From Lumbricus terrestris (taxonomy: Eukaryota > Annelida > Clitellata > Crassiclitellata > Lumbricidae): a stretch of 64,000 nucleotides of DNA. The number at the start of each line of letters is the position of its first letter. Within the stretch, counting starts at the first letter, position 1. The notes under the pieces were generated by a model. It had not been told where the DNA came from and searched no databases. It saw only the letters and a list, made by a program, of their open reading frames with translations. The translations under genes and the position numbers were made by a program. The stretch spans positions 38,201,096 to 38,265,095 of the forward strand of contig OX457037.1 in the NCBI GenBank assembly GCA_949752735.1. Reading direction: 5' to 3'. Below are positions 48,601 to 57,916 of the stretch, piece by piece.

Positions 48601-51387
48601 ATCTACATAAATATTAAAAGAGGAAACTGTGTGTGCGTCTGTTTGACCAGAATGCATTTCCACAGTTTTTGAGATTTTCACTCCAAACCTTCACTACTGT
48701 GTCAGTCTCAGCATGGAACACCCCGTGGGGTTGGCGAATCTCTCCCACTATGTGGGCCATTGTGGGGGGGGGGGCAGAAACTCACATTTTTGCACATGTT
48801 GTGTGTATTTTCATTAGCAATTCTATAGTTTCTCAGCTTTTCAGCTTTTAATTCGAAATCTTCACTACTGTGTCAGTGTGACCATTGGAGGGGGTGAGGG
48901 AGGGAGGGATGGCGCGAATGGGCCGAAGTGAGGGTGGGGAAGCAGGGGATTGGCTGGGAATGGGGCGAATCCTAAAATTCCCGGGCAACGTCGGGTACCC
49001 CAGCTAGTAGCCATATAACAGGCTGCATATTAAAATGTTATATCACCAGGTAGTCTACGTTATGTTATACATGCATTACTTATACACTTAGTGACTGCCA
49101 GGAACACAAAATATATACTGATATGCTGCGTATTTGCAGATGTTTTTGCATAACAACAAAAACAAAACAATATGAAAATATTAATCTAAAATCTACTCGA
49201 AATAACATATAAAGTATATATGCATGGTCCATTATCAACCCCATCTCTATATGTTTTATACCGATTTATCTGCATAACAACAACAACAAAACAGTAGGAA
49301 AAATGTTAATCCACAATCAACTCAAAATAACAAATAAAATATATTCATGGTCCATTCTCAAATACCATCTCTGTAGTAGTGTCTATATGCTGGACTCTTG
49401 CTGGAGTGTACCTGATGAACTCCACATGGATGTGTTTTTGAATGCAAAACCAGTATATCCTCTCCTCATCATGTGTAACCGCAAATACTAACAAACTTCA
49501 TTATCATTTGGCAGACATGAGCTAAATTTGAAATTTCCACAATACTCAATTGCCGAGTGGATACCATTCATCTTAAAATATTTTAATTCTGAAAAACAGA
49601 TTATCAACAAACCTGGTAACAAGTTGACAGCAGTAAGGCTGACAAAGAGTACGCTAATCAACAGCTTATCAGCCAAAGGATCAATGAAACTGCCTAAGGC
49701 TGACGTCTGATTTTTAAAGTTGCGTGCTATGAAGCCATCCAACTGTAAATGATACAAAAACAACCAACATTAATTATAATTTTAAGCCATCTAGTCAGCT
49801 TTTTTCAGTAGTTTTAAATAACCATGGAGGTACTAAAGTACACTATTATCTTATCCACACTTTTACATGAATTTCTAATTCAGTGCAATATAAATATCTG
49901 ATTAAGAACAATAACAACAATAATAATAATCATAGATAATTCACAAGGTTCCAACCTCCAAGATGTACAGCATGGTCAGTTCTATTCAATTTGCCAATTA
50001 GATTTGGCAACCTGATTTCTCATAGCCTATTTCAGCTGTATAGTGTATACCACACTAGGCTTACATTCTCGAGTTGATTATACCCATTTATAGGAATTGC
50101 AGCACATCAATAAATTGTTTTCATGTTTCTCTTTTAAGATTTACAGATTACATCAGATTCAGAATAGGACCCTGAGCTTATTCATATTTGGTATGATTTG
50201 ATAAAATCATGCAAACCTCTGCAAAATAAAATTTATATTAATTATTTACACATAAAATTATGGGTGTGAAGTGTCATGTAATAACATACCAAGTCATGTA
50301 GTAACATACCGAATCATGCAATAACATACCAAATCATGTAGTAACATACCAAATCATGTAATAACATATCAAATCATGCAATAACATACCAAATCATGTA
50401 GTAACATACCAAATCCGTCAGACCAGCCACCATGAAGACACCACAGGCCAAGGGGTAGGCCTCCTCTAGGACAAGATACCCTAACACAGGTGCCATGACC
50501 ATGCGAAGCATAGTCAGAAGATTTGGCACAGTCAGGATCCTGCCATGTTGCTACAAAAAGGAACAACACAAAATTCTTTATTTTGCACTTTCTAAAAGAC
50601 TGGCAACCAATGTATGTAAAGTTAATGCTCGTCTGAGCATTGTCTTGAGTTGGCCTTTCTAAAAGACTGGCATCAAGTGCATCTTTGCGGATAAAATGTG
50701 GTAGGCCTTCCAACATTCATGTAGGAAGGCAACTTTCAAGAACTAGCGACATTGTAATTCAAGTACGTCTTCAAGTTAATAATAATAATAATAATAATGA
50801 TAATAATAATTAAACGACCATAAATGTAATTAATATTAAAGCTCAACATCTATTTCACCAAGAATTTTACATCTTAAAATCGAAACATTCACCAAATCTG
50901 TGATTGTCTGTTTATCGGAATCGATCTCCTTTTCGCTGTCATTTGCTAAAAATCTTTTGGGTTCTTTAGTCGTGTAAAATCGCAACTGTATTCCAGCCTG
51001 ATCACCAATGTTACTAAAACTACATCGCGACACTGTTTCCGAATTCAGTAAAAACTTAGACTCCTGACGGCAACGCAATTCAAATGCACGTCTATTATAT
51101 AGGAAATTTTGGCTTTTTGTGTCCGAGTAGGAGCTGTCCGACACAACGCACTGTCGATAGACATCGTACTTTTTCCAACTGTACTGTCTAAATAACGAGA
51201 AGTTGAAGGAGTTTGGGCAAAAGAATCCCGACGATGCCTGTGTGTGGCAGTTACGATGAACGGCGAGCAACTGAATCCGACATCGTGCAAATGAACAGAA
51301 GACACGCGCGGTCGTTTGCCGCATCAGGTCTCGAGTCGGTGTAACAGGCGATCGTATCGCACAGAGGACAGAGCCAGAAAGCAGCAT
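45590..51387 (-). CDS. CRLS1: Cardiolipin synthase (CMP-forming)
   Basis: Seven minus-strand exons: 51387-50893, 50550-50410, 49742-49613, 48505-48417, 47256-47188, 46666-46575 and 45686-45590, phases consistent, 370 codons plus TAG. The enzyme joins phosphatidylglycerol and CDP-diacylglycerol to make cardiolipin in the inner mitochondrial membrane. The CDP-alcohol phosphotransferase signature is complete: TDLLDG, AR, then G-SFI-D-PLA-D, spanning exons 2 and 3. TM-rich stretches follow, then [15 protein letters not shown] and VNTAVQL as in the human enzyme. Exon 1 (165 codons) is Arg/Ser-rich, fits a mitochondrial presequence, and is poorly conserved. The catalytic core starts about 65 residues later than in the human protein (301 residues). 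The exon 2 donor lies in a minisatellite (see findings). Confidence 0.96.
46040..46145 (-). mobile_element. tRNA-derived SINE family 2, headless copy
   Basis: CGGTTGACAGACCGCAACCG and TTATGCAGTTGAAACAATTT match 61757-62036. 5' truncated, so the tRNA head is absent. Confidence 0.7.
46575..46666 (-). CDS. CRLS1: CRLS1 exon 6
   Basis: Acceptor TGATTTAAG, donor TG/GTTAGT. Encodes [30 protein letters not shown] and most of Trp; a membrane helix. Confidence 0.94.
47188..47256 (-). CDS. CRLS1: CRLS1 exon 5
   Basis: Acceptor TTTCTTTGTAG, donor AAA/GTGAGT. 23 codons: [23 protein letters not shown]. Too short to appear as an open frame. Confidence 0.94.
48417..48505 (-). CDS. CRLS1: CRLS1 exon 4
   Basis: Acceptor TGCCGACAG, donor CCG/GTAGGT. 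Encodes [29 protein letters not shown]; the RDV motif matches SRDV in human CRLS1. Confidence 0.94.
48602..49007 (+). mobile_element. Nonautonomous Helitron (copy 2)
   Basis: TCTACATAAATATTAAAAG start after A; ends CCCGGGCAACGTCGGGTACC, then CCAGCTAG before T. CCCG...CGGG forms the expected subterminal hairpin. Internal duplicates of TTCACTACTGTGTCAGT. No coding region. Confidence 0.85.
49613..49742 (-). CDS. CRLS1: CRLS1 exon 3 (catalytic)
   Basis: Acceptor TCATTTACAG, donor CCAG/GTTTGT. Encodes [43 protein letters not shown]. Supplies DG-AR and G-D-D of the active-site signature. Confidence 0.97.
50272..50410. repeat. 20-bp minisatellite covering the CRLS1 exon 2 donor
   Basis: Seven units of (plus strand) RTAACATACCAAATCATGTA. 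On the minus strand each unit reads GATTTGGTATGTTAY, the same sequence as the exon 2/intron junction. Confidence 0.95.
50410..50550 (-). CDS. CRLS1: CRLS1 exon 2
   Basis: Acceptor TTTTTGTAG, donor TTTG/GTATGT. 47 codons, phase 0: [48 protein letters not shown] frame shifted by one looks longer but lacks similarity. Confidence 0.96.
50893..51387 (-). CDS. CRLS1: CRLS1 exon 1 (presequence and linker)
   Basis: ATG at 51387, first in-frame Met. 165 codons ending DKQTITDL with donor TTG/GTGAAT. The N-terminus [19 protein letters not shown] is basic and amphipathic-like, as expected for mitochondrial import. An alternative Met occurs at codon 22. Confidence 0.88.
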
Positions 51388-51795
51388 AGCCGTCTTATTT
51401 ATATATAATTTAATCTTAAATAAATCTGTTCTTTGAGCCCTTTATGCTTAACATAATATATTTTGTGTATATGTTGCAAAATTAAACATAGTTTTGATGT
51501 TCTGATTGTCAAGGCATTATCGGAACTTCCAGAAGCACACAACATTGAAGAAATTAAGGACTAGAAAATCGCTAAAGTACAACTGATATAGCGCCATAAC
51601 TAAAATTAGGCTACATTGTTTGCTAATTCCTTGATCTCTATTAGAAATCATGTCAAACGTTTTTGGCTAATAGACTCTTGTTCGACAGTTGGGATCTGTG
51701 TGCTACGTATAAAAATGGGATCTGCCGCTCCGCATGGGCACCTGCACAATTTTCCATAGACACCGTTGCCTCTCTGGAACATTAATTAATTGGCA

Positions 51796-51907
51796 CCTGC
51801 TTGTTACATGTTTAACGACACTGCCACGTCAGGGATGATTGCTGTCGTCCCCCCTTTATGCAGGCTTGGAACTGGCACTGGCAGAATGCAACCAGTAGCG
51901 GAGTTCC
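51796..51907 (+). mobile_element. Short retroposon-like element, family S110 (copy 5)
   Basis: 112 bp, CCTGCTTGTTACATGTTTAA to CAGTAGCGGAGTTCC. Exact 8-bp target duplication AATTGGCA. Confidence 0.85.
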
Positions 51908-51954
51908 AATTGGCATTTATTTTTAACTTGTTATCTATACTGTGCTGTTACTAA

Positions 51955-52085
51955 GGATCTAAAAGTCTAATCTCTTGTCTAAAGACCTGCCTTTTCTCTC
52001 GGAGTTGCACGCACTGGGAGCGCTTCTGAAAGGCTCTTGCTGCAAGAAGTGCTTTACAAATGGTCAGATACGATACGATACGATA
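51955..52085 (+). mobile_element. LINE 3'-end remnant
   Basis: LKTCLFSRSC frame fragment, then CTGGGAGCGCTTCTGAAAGG and AAGTGCTTTACAAATGG, a variant of the shared tail, followed by (GATAC)n. Confidence 0.65.
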
Positions 52086-52439
52086 ATCGTTGCTGCTACT
52101 CTGTGCATGCATAGGCTAACGATCAAAAACGTCCTTCAGACTACTCTTCCAACTGTACAGAATACCCGGGAGGAGGGGACGGCGGTAGAGTAATGGATGT
52201 TAATGGATGTCATTGGATGACATGCTGGCGTAAAGAGCGAGAGGTAGTGAGTTTAGGGTATCGCCAATTATTGCACGCTGTCTGTTCTGTTAGCATAGTT
52301 AAGATTTGTGTATTGTGATCTGTGTTCTTGTCAATTGTTTAAACTGCATAAGTGTACAGTGTAACCAGTTGTTTTCTGTCAACCAGATTGTTGAATAAGC
52401 GAAAATTATTATTATTATTCTACGGGCACCCCTTTTGGC

Positions 52440-52491
52440 TCAACGCAGCGCTCGTGAATAAGCTGGTGCCCTTTAGAAGTTTTGGAGATCA

Positions 52492-52495
<4 letters not shown>
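52440..52495 (+). mobile_element. Dispersed 3'-tail repeat B
   Basis: GCGCTCGTGAATAAGCTGGT, then GCCCTTTAGAAGTTTTGGAG and ATCACGAT, running into a TA microsatellite. Confidence 0.7.

Positions 52496-52531
<36 letters not shown>
52494..52531. repeat. (AT)n microsatellite
   Basis: Pure AT run; TA-rich sequence continues to about 52620. Confidence 0.95.
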
Positions 52532-52540
<9 letters not shown>

Positions 52541-52746
52541 TATGTGTGTATATATATAATCATATATAACTACCATGTACTGACTGTATAATTATAACTG
52601 TTATATATGTTAAATATAATTACAATTATAATAGGCTTACGCCTTTTAGGACTTCCCTTTGAGCCAAACATTGCATTTGTAATCTACATGCATTACATCT
52701 GTTAAACTCTTTTGCTTTTGGTTTCAACAAAAAGAATAGTTATGGT

Positions 52747-53098
52747 CAGGGCTGTACTGGTAAATTTTGAGGTGAGTATACGCTGATCTAGGGAAAAATT
52801 GTCGATTTTGTCGTCTGAAAAATCTGACGACTTTTTTTTTTTTTTTAAGTCATCCGGCTAATTTTCCAGAAAAAAGATACCAAATCAGCCGCCAAAAAAG
52901 TTGATGACCTTTTTTTTTTGTCATCTGGCCAAAAAACCATCTTAAACAGCCGTATGTGCCTGATTTACTAGCGTATACCGTATACCCTGCTTTTTCCCCG
53001 CGTATACCCTACTTTTCGGGAGGTGAGTATACGATGCCGTTTTTCCCCGGAGGTGAGTATACGCTGTATACCCGCGTATACCCTTGATTACAGCCCTG
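52747..53098. mobile_element. hAT-like MITE, CAGGGCTGTA ends, GTATACCC-rich
   Basis: 352 bp, CAGGGCTGTACTGG to GATTACAGCCCTG. Exact 8-bp target duplication GTTATGGT. Interior repeats GGAGGTGAGTATACG and GCGTATACC. Relative of 32140-32470. Confidence 0.94.
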
Positions 53099-53715
53099 GT
53101 TATGGTAATGGTTATGACCTCTATGAAATCACAATGCAATTATTACAAGAGGCTACTGTGACAATTTATAGACGCCATGAAATAACAATGCAATTATTAT
53201 ACAGGCTGAAAGCCTACAGTTTACGATTTTACGCTAAGTACAATGTGCTTACAATAAATAATTAACTGTATTTATTATTAATTCAACTTTCTATTCAGTG
53301 TTGAAAACTGTCGATAATAGTAAACTGTTTGTGATCAACGGTTGTAACCATTAGGCCAACAACATTTGCAACTCATTGGTGTAGGCCTAATATTTATTGC
53401 AATATCTGATTGAAATGTTTGTTTGGCAAGGCAAACATAGGATTGGCAAGCATATGATTAGGCCTACACTCAAACCCCAATATTCACAGCCTCATAGAAG
53501 TATTTAAAACATATTTTAGCCATATTTTCATCACACATCCAACATCTATTTTTCCTAAATATATTTCTATCCCTCATCCGACTTCTAATTTTACAACATA
53601 TACTTTGATCCAATTTCTACATTTAGAGCAACAATATACCGGTAGTATAAATACCATGTTTATCCAACCTCCAGTTTTATTGCAGTATACATATTAAGTG
53701 AGATTTGGGTATATG

Positions 53716-53841
53716 CTGGGCTGAAAATGAGCTGGGTCTGCGACCAGGCATTCATTTTGGGAACTAAATTAAGCACTGACATCTATAGTGACCTCTAACC
53801 CCCAAAATACCTGGCTATTTTTTAAACCACTTTCAGCACTG
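53716..53841. mobile_element. hAT-like MITE family M120 (copy 2, reversed)
   Basis: 126 bp, CTGGGCTGAAAATGAG to CCACTTTCAGCACTG. Flanks GGTATATG and GGCATATG are an 8-bp duplication with one mismatch. Confidence 0.85.
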
Positions 53842-54314
53842 GGCATATGCAATCGGCACCACTATGCTGCCATGGTTATGGTGTTCATGTGTTTATGACT
53901 TCATTTCTTAGCCTCAGCACACATGAGATCACTGATCAGGGATTTCGCTCATCGCCTGAGTTTTGCATGGACAGCATGGAACCACTATACTTGTTCTTGC
54001 CGTGTTCAACATGGGACTCAATTGGAGCAGCGTTGGAATCTCTTTAAAATTCCTACCATGGCATACATAGTATTTGACACCACTACAACTGACAGCACAC
54101 GTTTAGACCAATATAAAACAAAACTATACACGGCATGTACATAGACACAGACACTTAGGCCTACTGTGCCTGCATGATCCAATGAGAAGCATGATCCAAA
54201 AATTTTTAGGGACAAACCGGTAGCTTGTCGCGGCACATCATTTTCTATAACGAACTCAACAACTTGACCATGGACATGTAGTGCATAAGTGCATAATAAC
54301 TAACTACTTGTAGT

Positions 54315-54666
54315 CATAGGCGTACGGGACATTTCGGTAGTGGGGGGGCAAAAAATTTTTTTGCCCGAAAAATCTATTTTTTTTTAGTAATCCGCCCAAA
54401 AATTTTTAGGATTTTTCCCGTCCAAAAAAACTGATGACCTTTTTTTTTAGTCATTCGCTCAACAAATATTTAGGATTTTCCCGTTAATCTTGAGAAAATG
54501 TAGTTTTTTTACCCCTGTGTGCCCGGAAAAATCCGTCCGTGCCTGTTTTGCCCGAAAAAATTTCCAATTTTTTTTCCCGTCCATGCCTCCTTTGGCCGAA
54601 AAACACATGTGCCCGAAATTTGGGGGGGCATTTGCCCCCTCTGGACCCCCGCCTCGTACGCCTATG
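54315..54666. mobile_element. hAT-like MITE, CATAGGCGTACG ends
   Basis: 352 bp, CATAGGCGTACG to CGTACGCCTATG. Exact 8-bp target duplication CTTGTAGT. Interior has repeated TTTGCCCGAAAAA blocks. Confidence 0.94.
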
Positions 54667-55129
54667 CTTGTAGTACATTGTTTTTTATATGAAGGTGTGT
54701 CAGTTAACGAAGCCAAAGATAAAAAGCACTTTTTAGTCAATATTGCTGGTTGACATTAAATTTTGTTGTAAATGTTGTTGCATGTTGTACAAAACGAATA
54801 CTTTTACAAAAGTTTCGTGTACCAAAATATCAACTTGCTGTAGTTGTATGAAAAATAACGCACATGACCCTCTACAATAGCCATGTGTACCAAAATATCA
54901 ACTTTATCGAAAGTGTTAGTCACAACACATAACACCTTGAAGAGATTTTTAAAAAACGTCACTTCAAATGGTGACAATGTAGAATTAGGAGCTACTCTTT
55001 TCTGAAGAACAGACATTTTTGAAAATTCCACCTACATCACAATTTGCTCAAAACATCATTCACTTGTATCCTAGTTTCAGTTCTGATACTTGCAGTTCTC
55101 ATTAAAATCCATCATGAAAGAGGGATCCA

Positions 55130-55228
55130 TCATGATTTCTTTGACTTCTGGTAATCTGTCATACACTTTTTGAATTGATGAACTTCTTCCTGACACTTTC
55201 GCCAGTCCCTGTGTTCAAACATGCAGTC
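55130..55228 (-). CDS. COA4: COA4 exon 2 (terminal)
   Basis: Acceptor GTTCTTTAG, phase 0. 32 codons then TGA: DCMFEHRDWRKCQEEVH, QFKKCMTDYQKSKKS. Confidence 0.92.
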   Translation of the reverse strand, partial: DCMFEHRDWRKCQEEVHQFKKCMTDYQKSKKS

Positions 55229-56407
55229 CTAAAGAACAGAAGATGGCACATGAAATGAAACATACATTTTCCAAAATCATACATCTAAAGTCCAGCCTGC
55301 ATTAATGGTCCATGGAAAGATTGATAACGCAGTACAGTGTACCATCTGATCTGTTGCAAAGTAACATCTGTATATTGTAAATATCAACATTCATTTTTCT
55401 ACCTAATAAAATTCTAGAAATTCTAGCTTAGAAATGAGAGCTCTTACCATATATACAATGCAAATAGTTTAACATGAATTGCACAAAACTAGTGTGAACA
55501 TTTCATGTGAGCCAAATTCCATCGTAACTATCCATAATCTCAGCTTTAACCATTGTTATCATAAACATGTACTGTAGTGTGTAATGATCACTGAAAAAAT
55601 GTGGAGCTGCTCATCACATAGTTTGTGTTATTGGTAAGATCCCTAAAGTTTAACCTAATTAGACAAAATTGCCCTGCTAAAAGGATCGCCCATTTCAGCA
55701 CACACCATTATCGTGTTTAAGCAACACATACTATTTGTAAACCTGCTATTAAATTCAGTGGCGAATCAACCAAACCTCACGTGCATTTTTTTAAAGATAG
55801 GCGGTCTCACACGCCAGTATGCCAACGAGACGTAATGACAGTTTCTTGACTTATTGAGAAATTTGGAAAACTACAGTATTGGGGACCGTGTGTGTCGGTT
55901 AGGGTCAGGCTATGGGTCGTGAGGGTTGGATAGGATCAAGTTCAGCGTCGTGAAAGTCGGTTAGGGTTAGTGCTAGAGCTAGTGTCGTCATTAGATACTA
56001 TATACTTTGTATGCGCACTTGTTATAGCGCCTCTTCCAGCCCTCAAACGCTACTCAGAGGCGCTCCCGACTACAGCGCGGACACTGCATCGGAGTTTCAC
56101 GCCGAAGCGCTGAGCAATTGCGAGTGAAGAACTTGCCCACGGTCCCTACGCGGCGACTTGAGGTGGATTCGAACCTAGAACCTTCCGGCTTCAAGGCAAT
56201 TACGCCACCACTACACCACCGCACCCACATACTATACTATACTAAGATATTGTGTATGCTTCGGTCCCCGATACTGCAGTTTCGCCATAAACTTACCTGC
56301 ACTTTGTAGTGAAGGTCCATACAACCGGTTTTCTTAATCATAACATCCACAGGCTCCTCATCTTCAGCTGGAGATGTCTGTCTGTTGTGTTGCGTGGGCG
56401 CCGCCAT
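55130..56407 (-). CDS. COA4: Cytochrome c oxidase assembly factor 4 (twin CX9C protein)
   Basis: Two exons: 56407-56297 and 55228-55130, GT-AG, 69 codons plus TGA (human about 87). COA4 is a small intermembrane-space protein needed for complex IV assembly. Such proteins are imported and oxidised by the MIA40 relay. The CX9C pattern is seen directly: C-MDLHYKVQD-C, with later Cys also spaced by nine (C-MFEHRDWRK-C, C-QEEVHQFKK-C). The block CMFEHRDWRKC parallels CMAQHQDWRQC of human COA4. The N-terminus MAAPTQHNRQ is acidic further on and has no presequence, as expected. The intron carries a SINE. Neither exon has a long open frame, so the gene is easy to miss. Confidence 0.92.
56003..56228 (-). 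mobile_element. tRNA-derived SINE, family 1 (copy 6, full length)
   Basis: 226 bp minus-strand copy inside the COA4 intron. Complement of tail (TTATAGCGCCTCTTCCAG), body, box B (GGATTCGAACC) and box A (CCACTACACCACCG). Target duplication ATACTATA on both sides. The cleanest full copy here. Confidence 0.94.
56297..56407 (-). CDS. COA4: COA4 exon 1 (start)
   Basis: ATG at 56407 in CAAATATGGCGGCG context. 37 codons, MAAPTQHNRQTSPAEDEEP, VDVMIKKTGCMDLHYKVQ. Donor CAG/GTAAGT. Confidence 0.92.
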
Positions 56408-56412
56408 ATTTG
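56400..56412 (-). promoter_or_regulatory. YY1-like motif over the COA4 start codon
   Basis: Minus strand AATATGGCGGCGC differs from the AAGATGGCGGC YY1 consensus by one base and includes the ATG. Start-overlapping YY1 sites are common in TATA-less nuclear genes for mitochondrial proteins. Motif only. Confidence 0.4.
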
Positions 56413-57799
56413 TTGTTAAAGCAGAAGTTGAATTGGACCATAGAACTAACGACAGCAGAGTTTGAAAAAATAGAATAGTGATGCCCAGAGATATGCGACA
56501 GTATTATCACAGTATAAATAATCTATTATTATTATTATTGATTATTTATACTGTGGTATTATTAAATAATACAAATTTGCGTCTTCGAATGTTTCTCAGC
56601 AGTTGTGGGAAAGTTGTTGTTTTCTGTTTCGCTTGATTGAGACACACCAATAGTTGCCGCAAATAATATGTACTCGACTGCTAGGACGAAGAAAAGGAGG
56701 AGAGGACGAAGAAGAAGAGGAGGGTAACGCGGAAGGGAGGCAGTTCCCTATAGCTTGTCACGAGGCTATAAGACACGTGATCGACTTCATTTTTTTAGCC
56801 TTGGTATGAAGTCCGGCGACCAGACCTCTCCCTTTGAGTATTATTCCGTGTAGCCTACTCCTTATATTCGTTGTTAGGAGCGCACGCTGAGCAGAAATCT
56901 CGTACTGCATTGCCGAGGATTTGAACTGCCCACCTATCGATTAACAGTCCAGCGCTCTAACCACCAAACTAAGCTCATCAAGTACCAGATTCACAAACGC
57001 GCAAATACATACCGTAATTATATCTATTTAATCTGCAGCATTTGCCGTTATCAGAGGTCGCTTTTCTTTTGCTTGTCTACCATAGATGATAGAATGTATA
57101 TGGCTTTGGGCTTGGAAAGAACCGAAAACAGGTGGCTTTTCGTTGGATACGCAGTCGTTGTCATGTAAACAACGCGCCTGTTTTGTATTCGCTTTATATT
57201 AGCCTTATCGAATGACTAATCAAAATAAGACCTAGCCTAGAAGGCGACATGGCGTTAAAATTAATTTATCCTGGGAAAACACTCCAGATTTATTTGAAAC
57301 GGCAGGATATGGCGTCAGAACATTTACTCACCTATAATGTCTGAAATAGCGACAGACTGTGGCTACCAGAAATAACGACACTTAACGCTCTGTATTTGAC
57401 GCCGTACATTGTATAGGACTCGTTTGAGTGGAAACAGCAACGATTAAGAAACAGTCAAAATATTATATCAACCGATCTTATTTACGCGTGCCTCAGACAA
57501 TAAAACTAATAGGCTATTGTGAGCGTGTATTGTTGTGCGTGCGCTAGATTTTTTGGTGACGCGATTTTTAGAAAATTAATGAAACAGAGTCCGAATTTTT
57601 CCACTCTGATATCGATTTGGTTTTCAGCGCGAGCCTCGATCAATAATCACAGGAATTGATATATAAGGACCAGGAAGAAAGAAAAACTGCGAACGAAAAT
57701 TGATTCATTATTACCTTGGTCGTTATAGTTCGACTTCGTGTTCGGTTGATTTTAGACCGTTTACCTTATCTGCATTAACATCTGAGAGAATCAGGAGAA
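56408..57799. other. Head-to-head intergenic region between COA4 and the NEK1-like gene
   Basis: 1.4 kb that must hold both promoters. A tRNA-like repeat is at 56880-56990. I see no TATA box close to either start that I would defend. Confidence 0.6.
56880..56990 (-). mobile_element. tRNA-derived SINE head, family 4 (tRNA-Asn-like)
   Basis: Minus strand: TTTGGTGGTTAGAGCGCTGG (box A region), anticodon loop CTGTTAA, then GCAGTTCAAATCC (box B). T-stem and acceptor stem do not pair, so it is not a functional tRNA. Confidence 0.6.
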
Positions 57800-57916
57800 A
57801 TGGATAAGTACAATGTGATACGAAAAATAGGAGAAGGTGCCTTTGGCGAGGCAATCCTTGCTCGAGCAAAGCCTGCAGGAAAACAGGTTGTCATCAAGAA
57901 AATCAACATGAATAAG
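57800..57916 (+). CDS. NEK1: NEK1-like exon 1 (start)
   Basis: ATG at 57800 gives [19 protein letters not shown], then [20 protein letters not shown]. Donor AAG/GTATGT, phase 0. Confidence 0.94.

Larger units (their letters stand above)
51388..55129. other. Intergenic DNA between CRLS1 start and COA4 end
   Basis: No gene seen. Contains S110 copy 5, LINE and repeat B tails, a TA run and three hAT-like MITEs, all listed. Remaining sequence is AT-rich. Confidence 0.65.

Noticed and set aside
56880..56990. Functional tRNA-Asn gene
   Set aside because: Box A, box B and a GTT loop are visible, but acceptor and T stems do not pair. A tRNA-derived repeat is more likely. The heads of the other SINEs fail in the same way.
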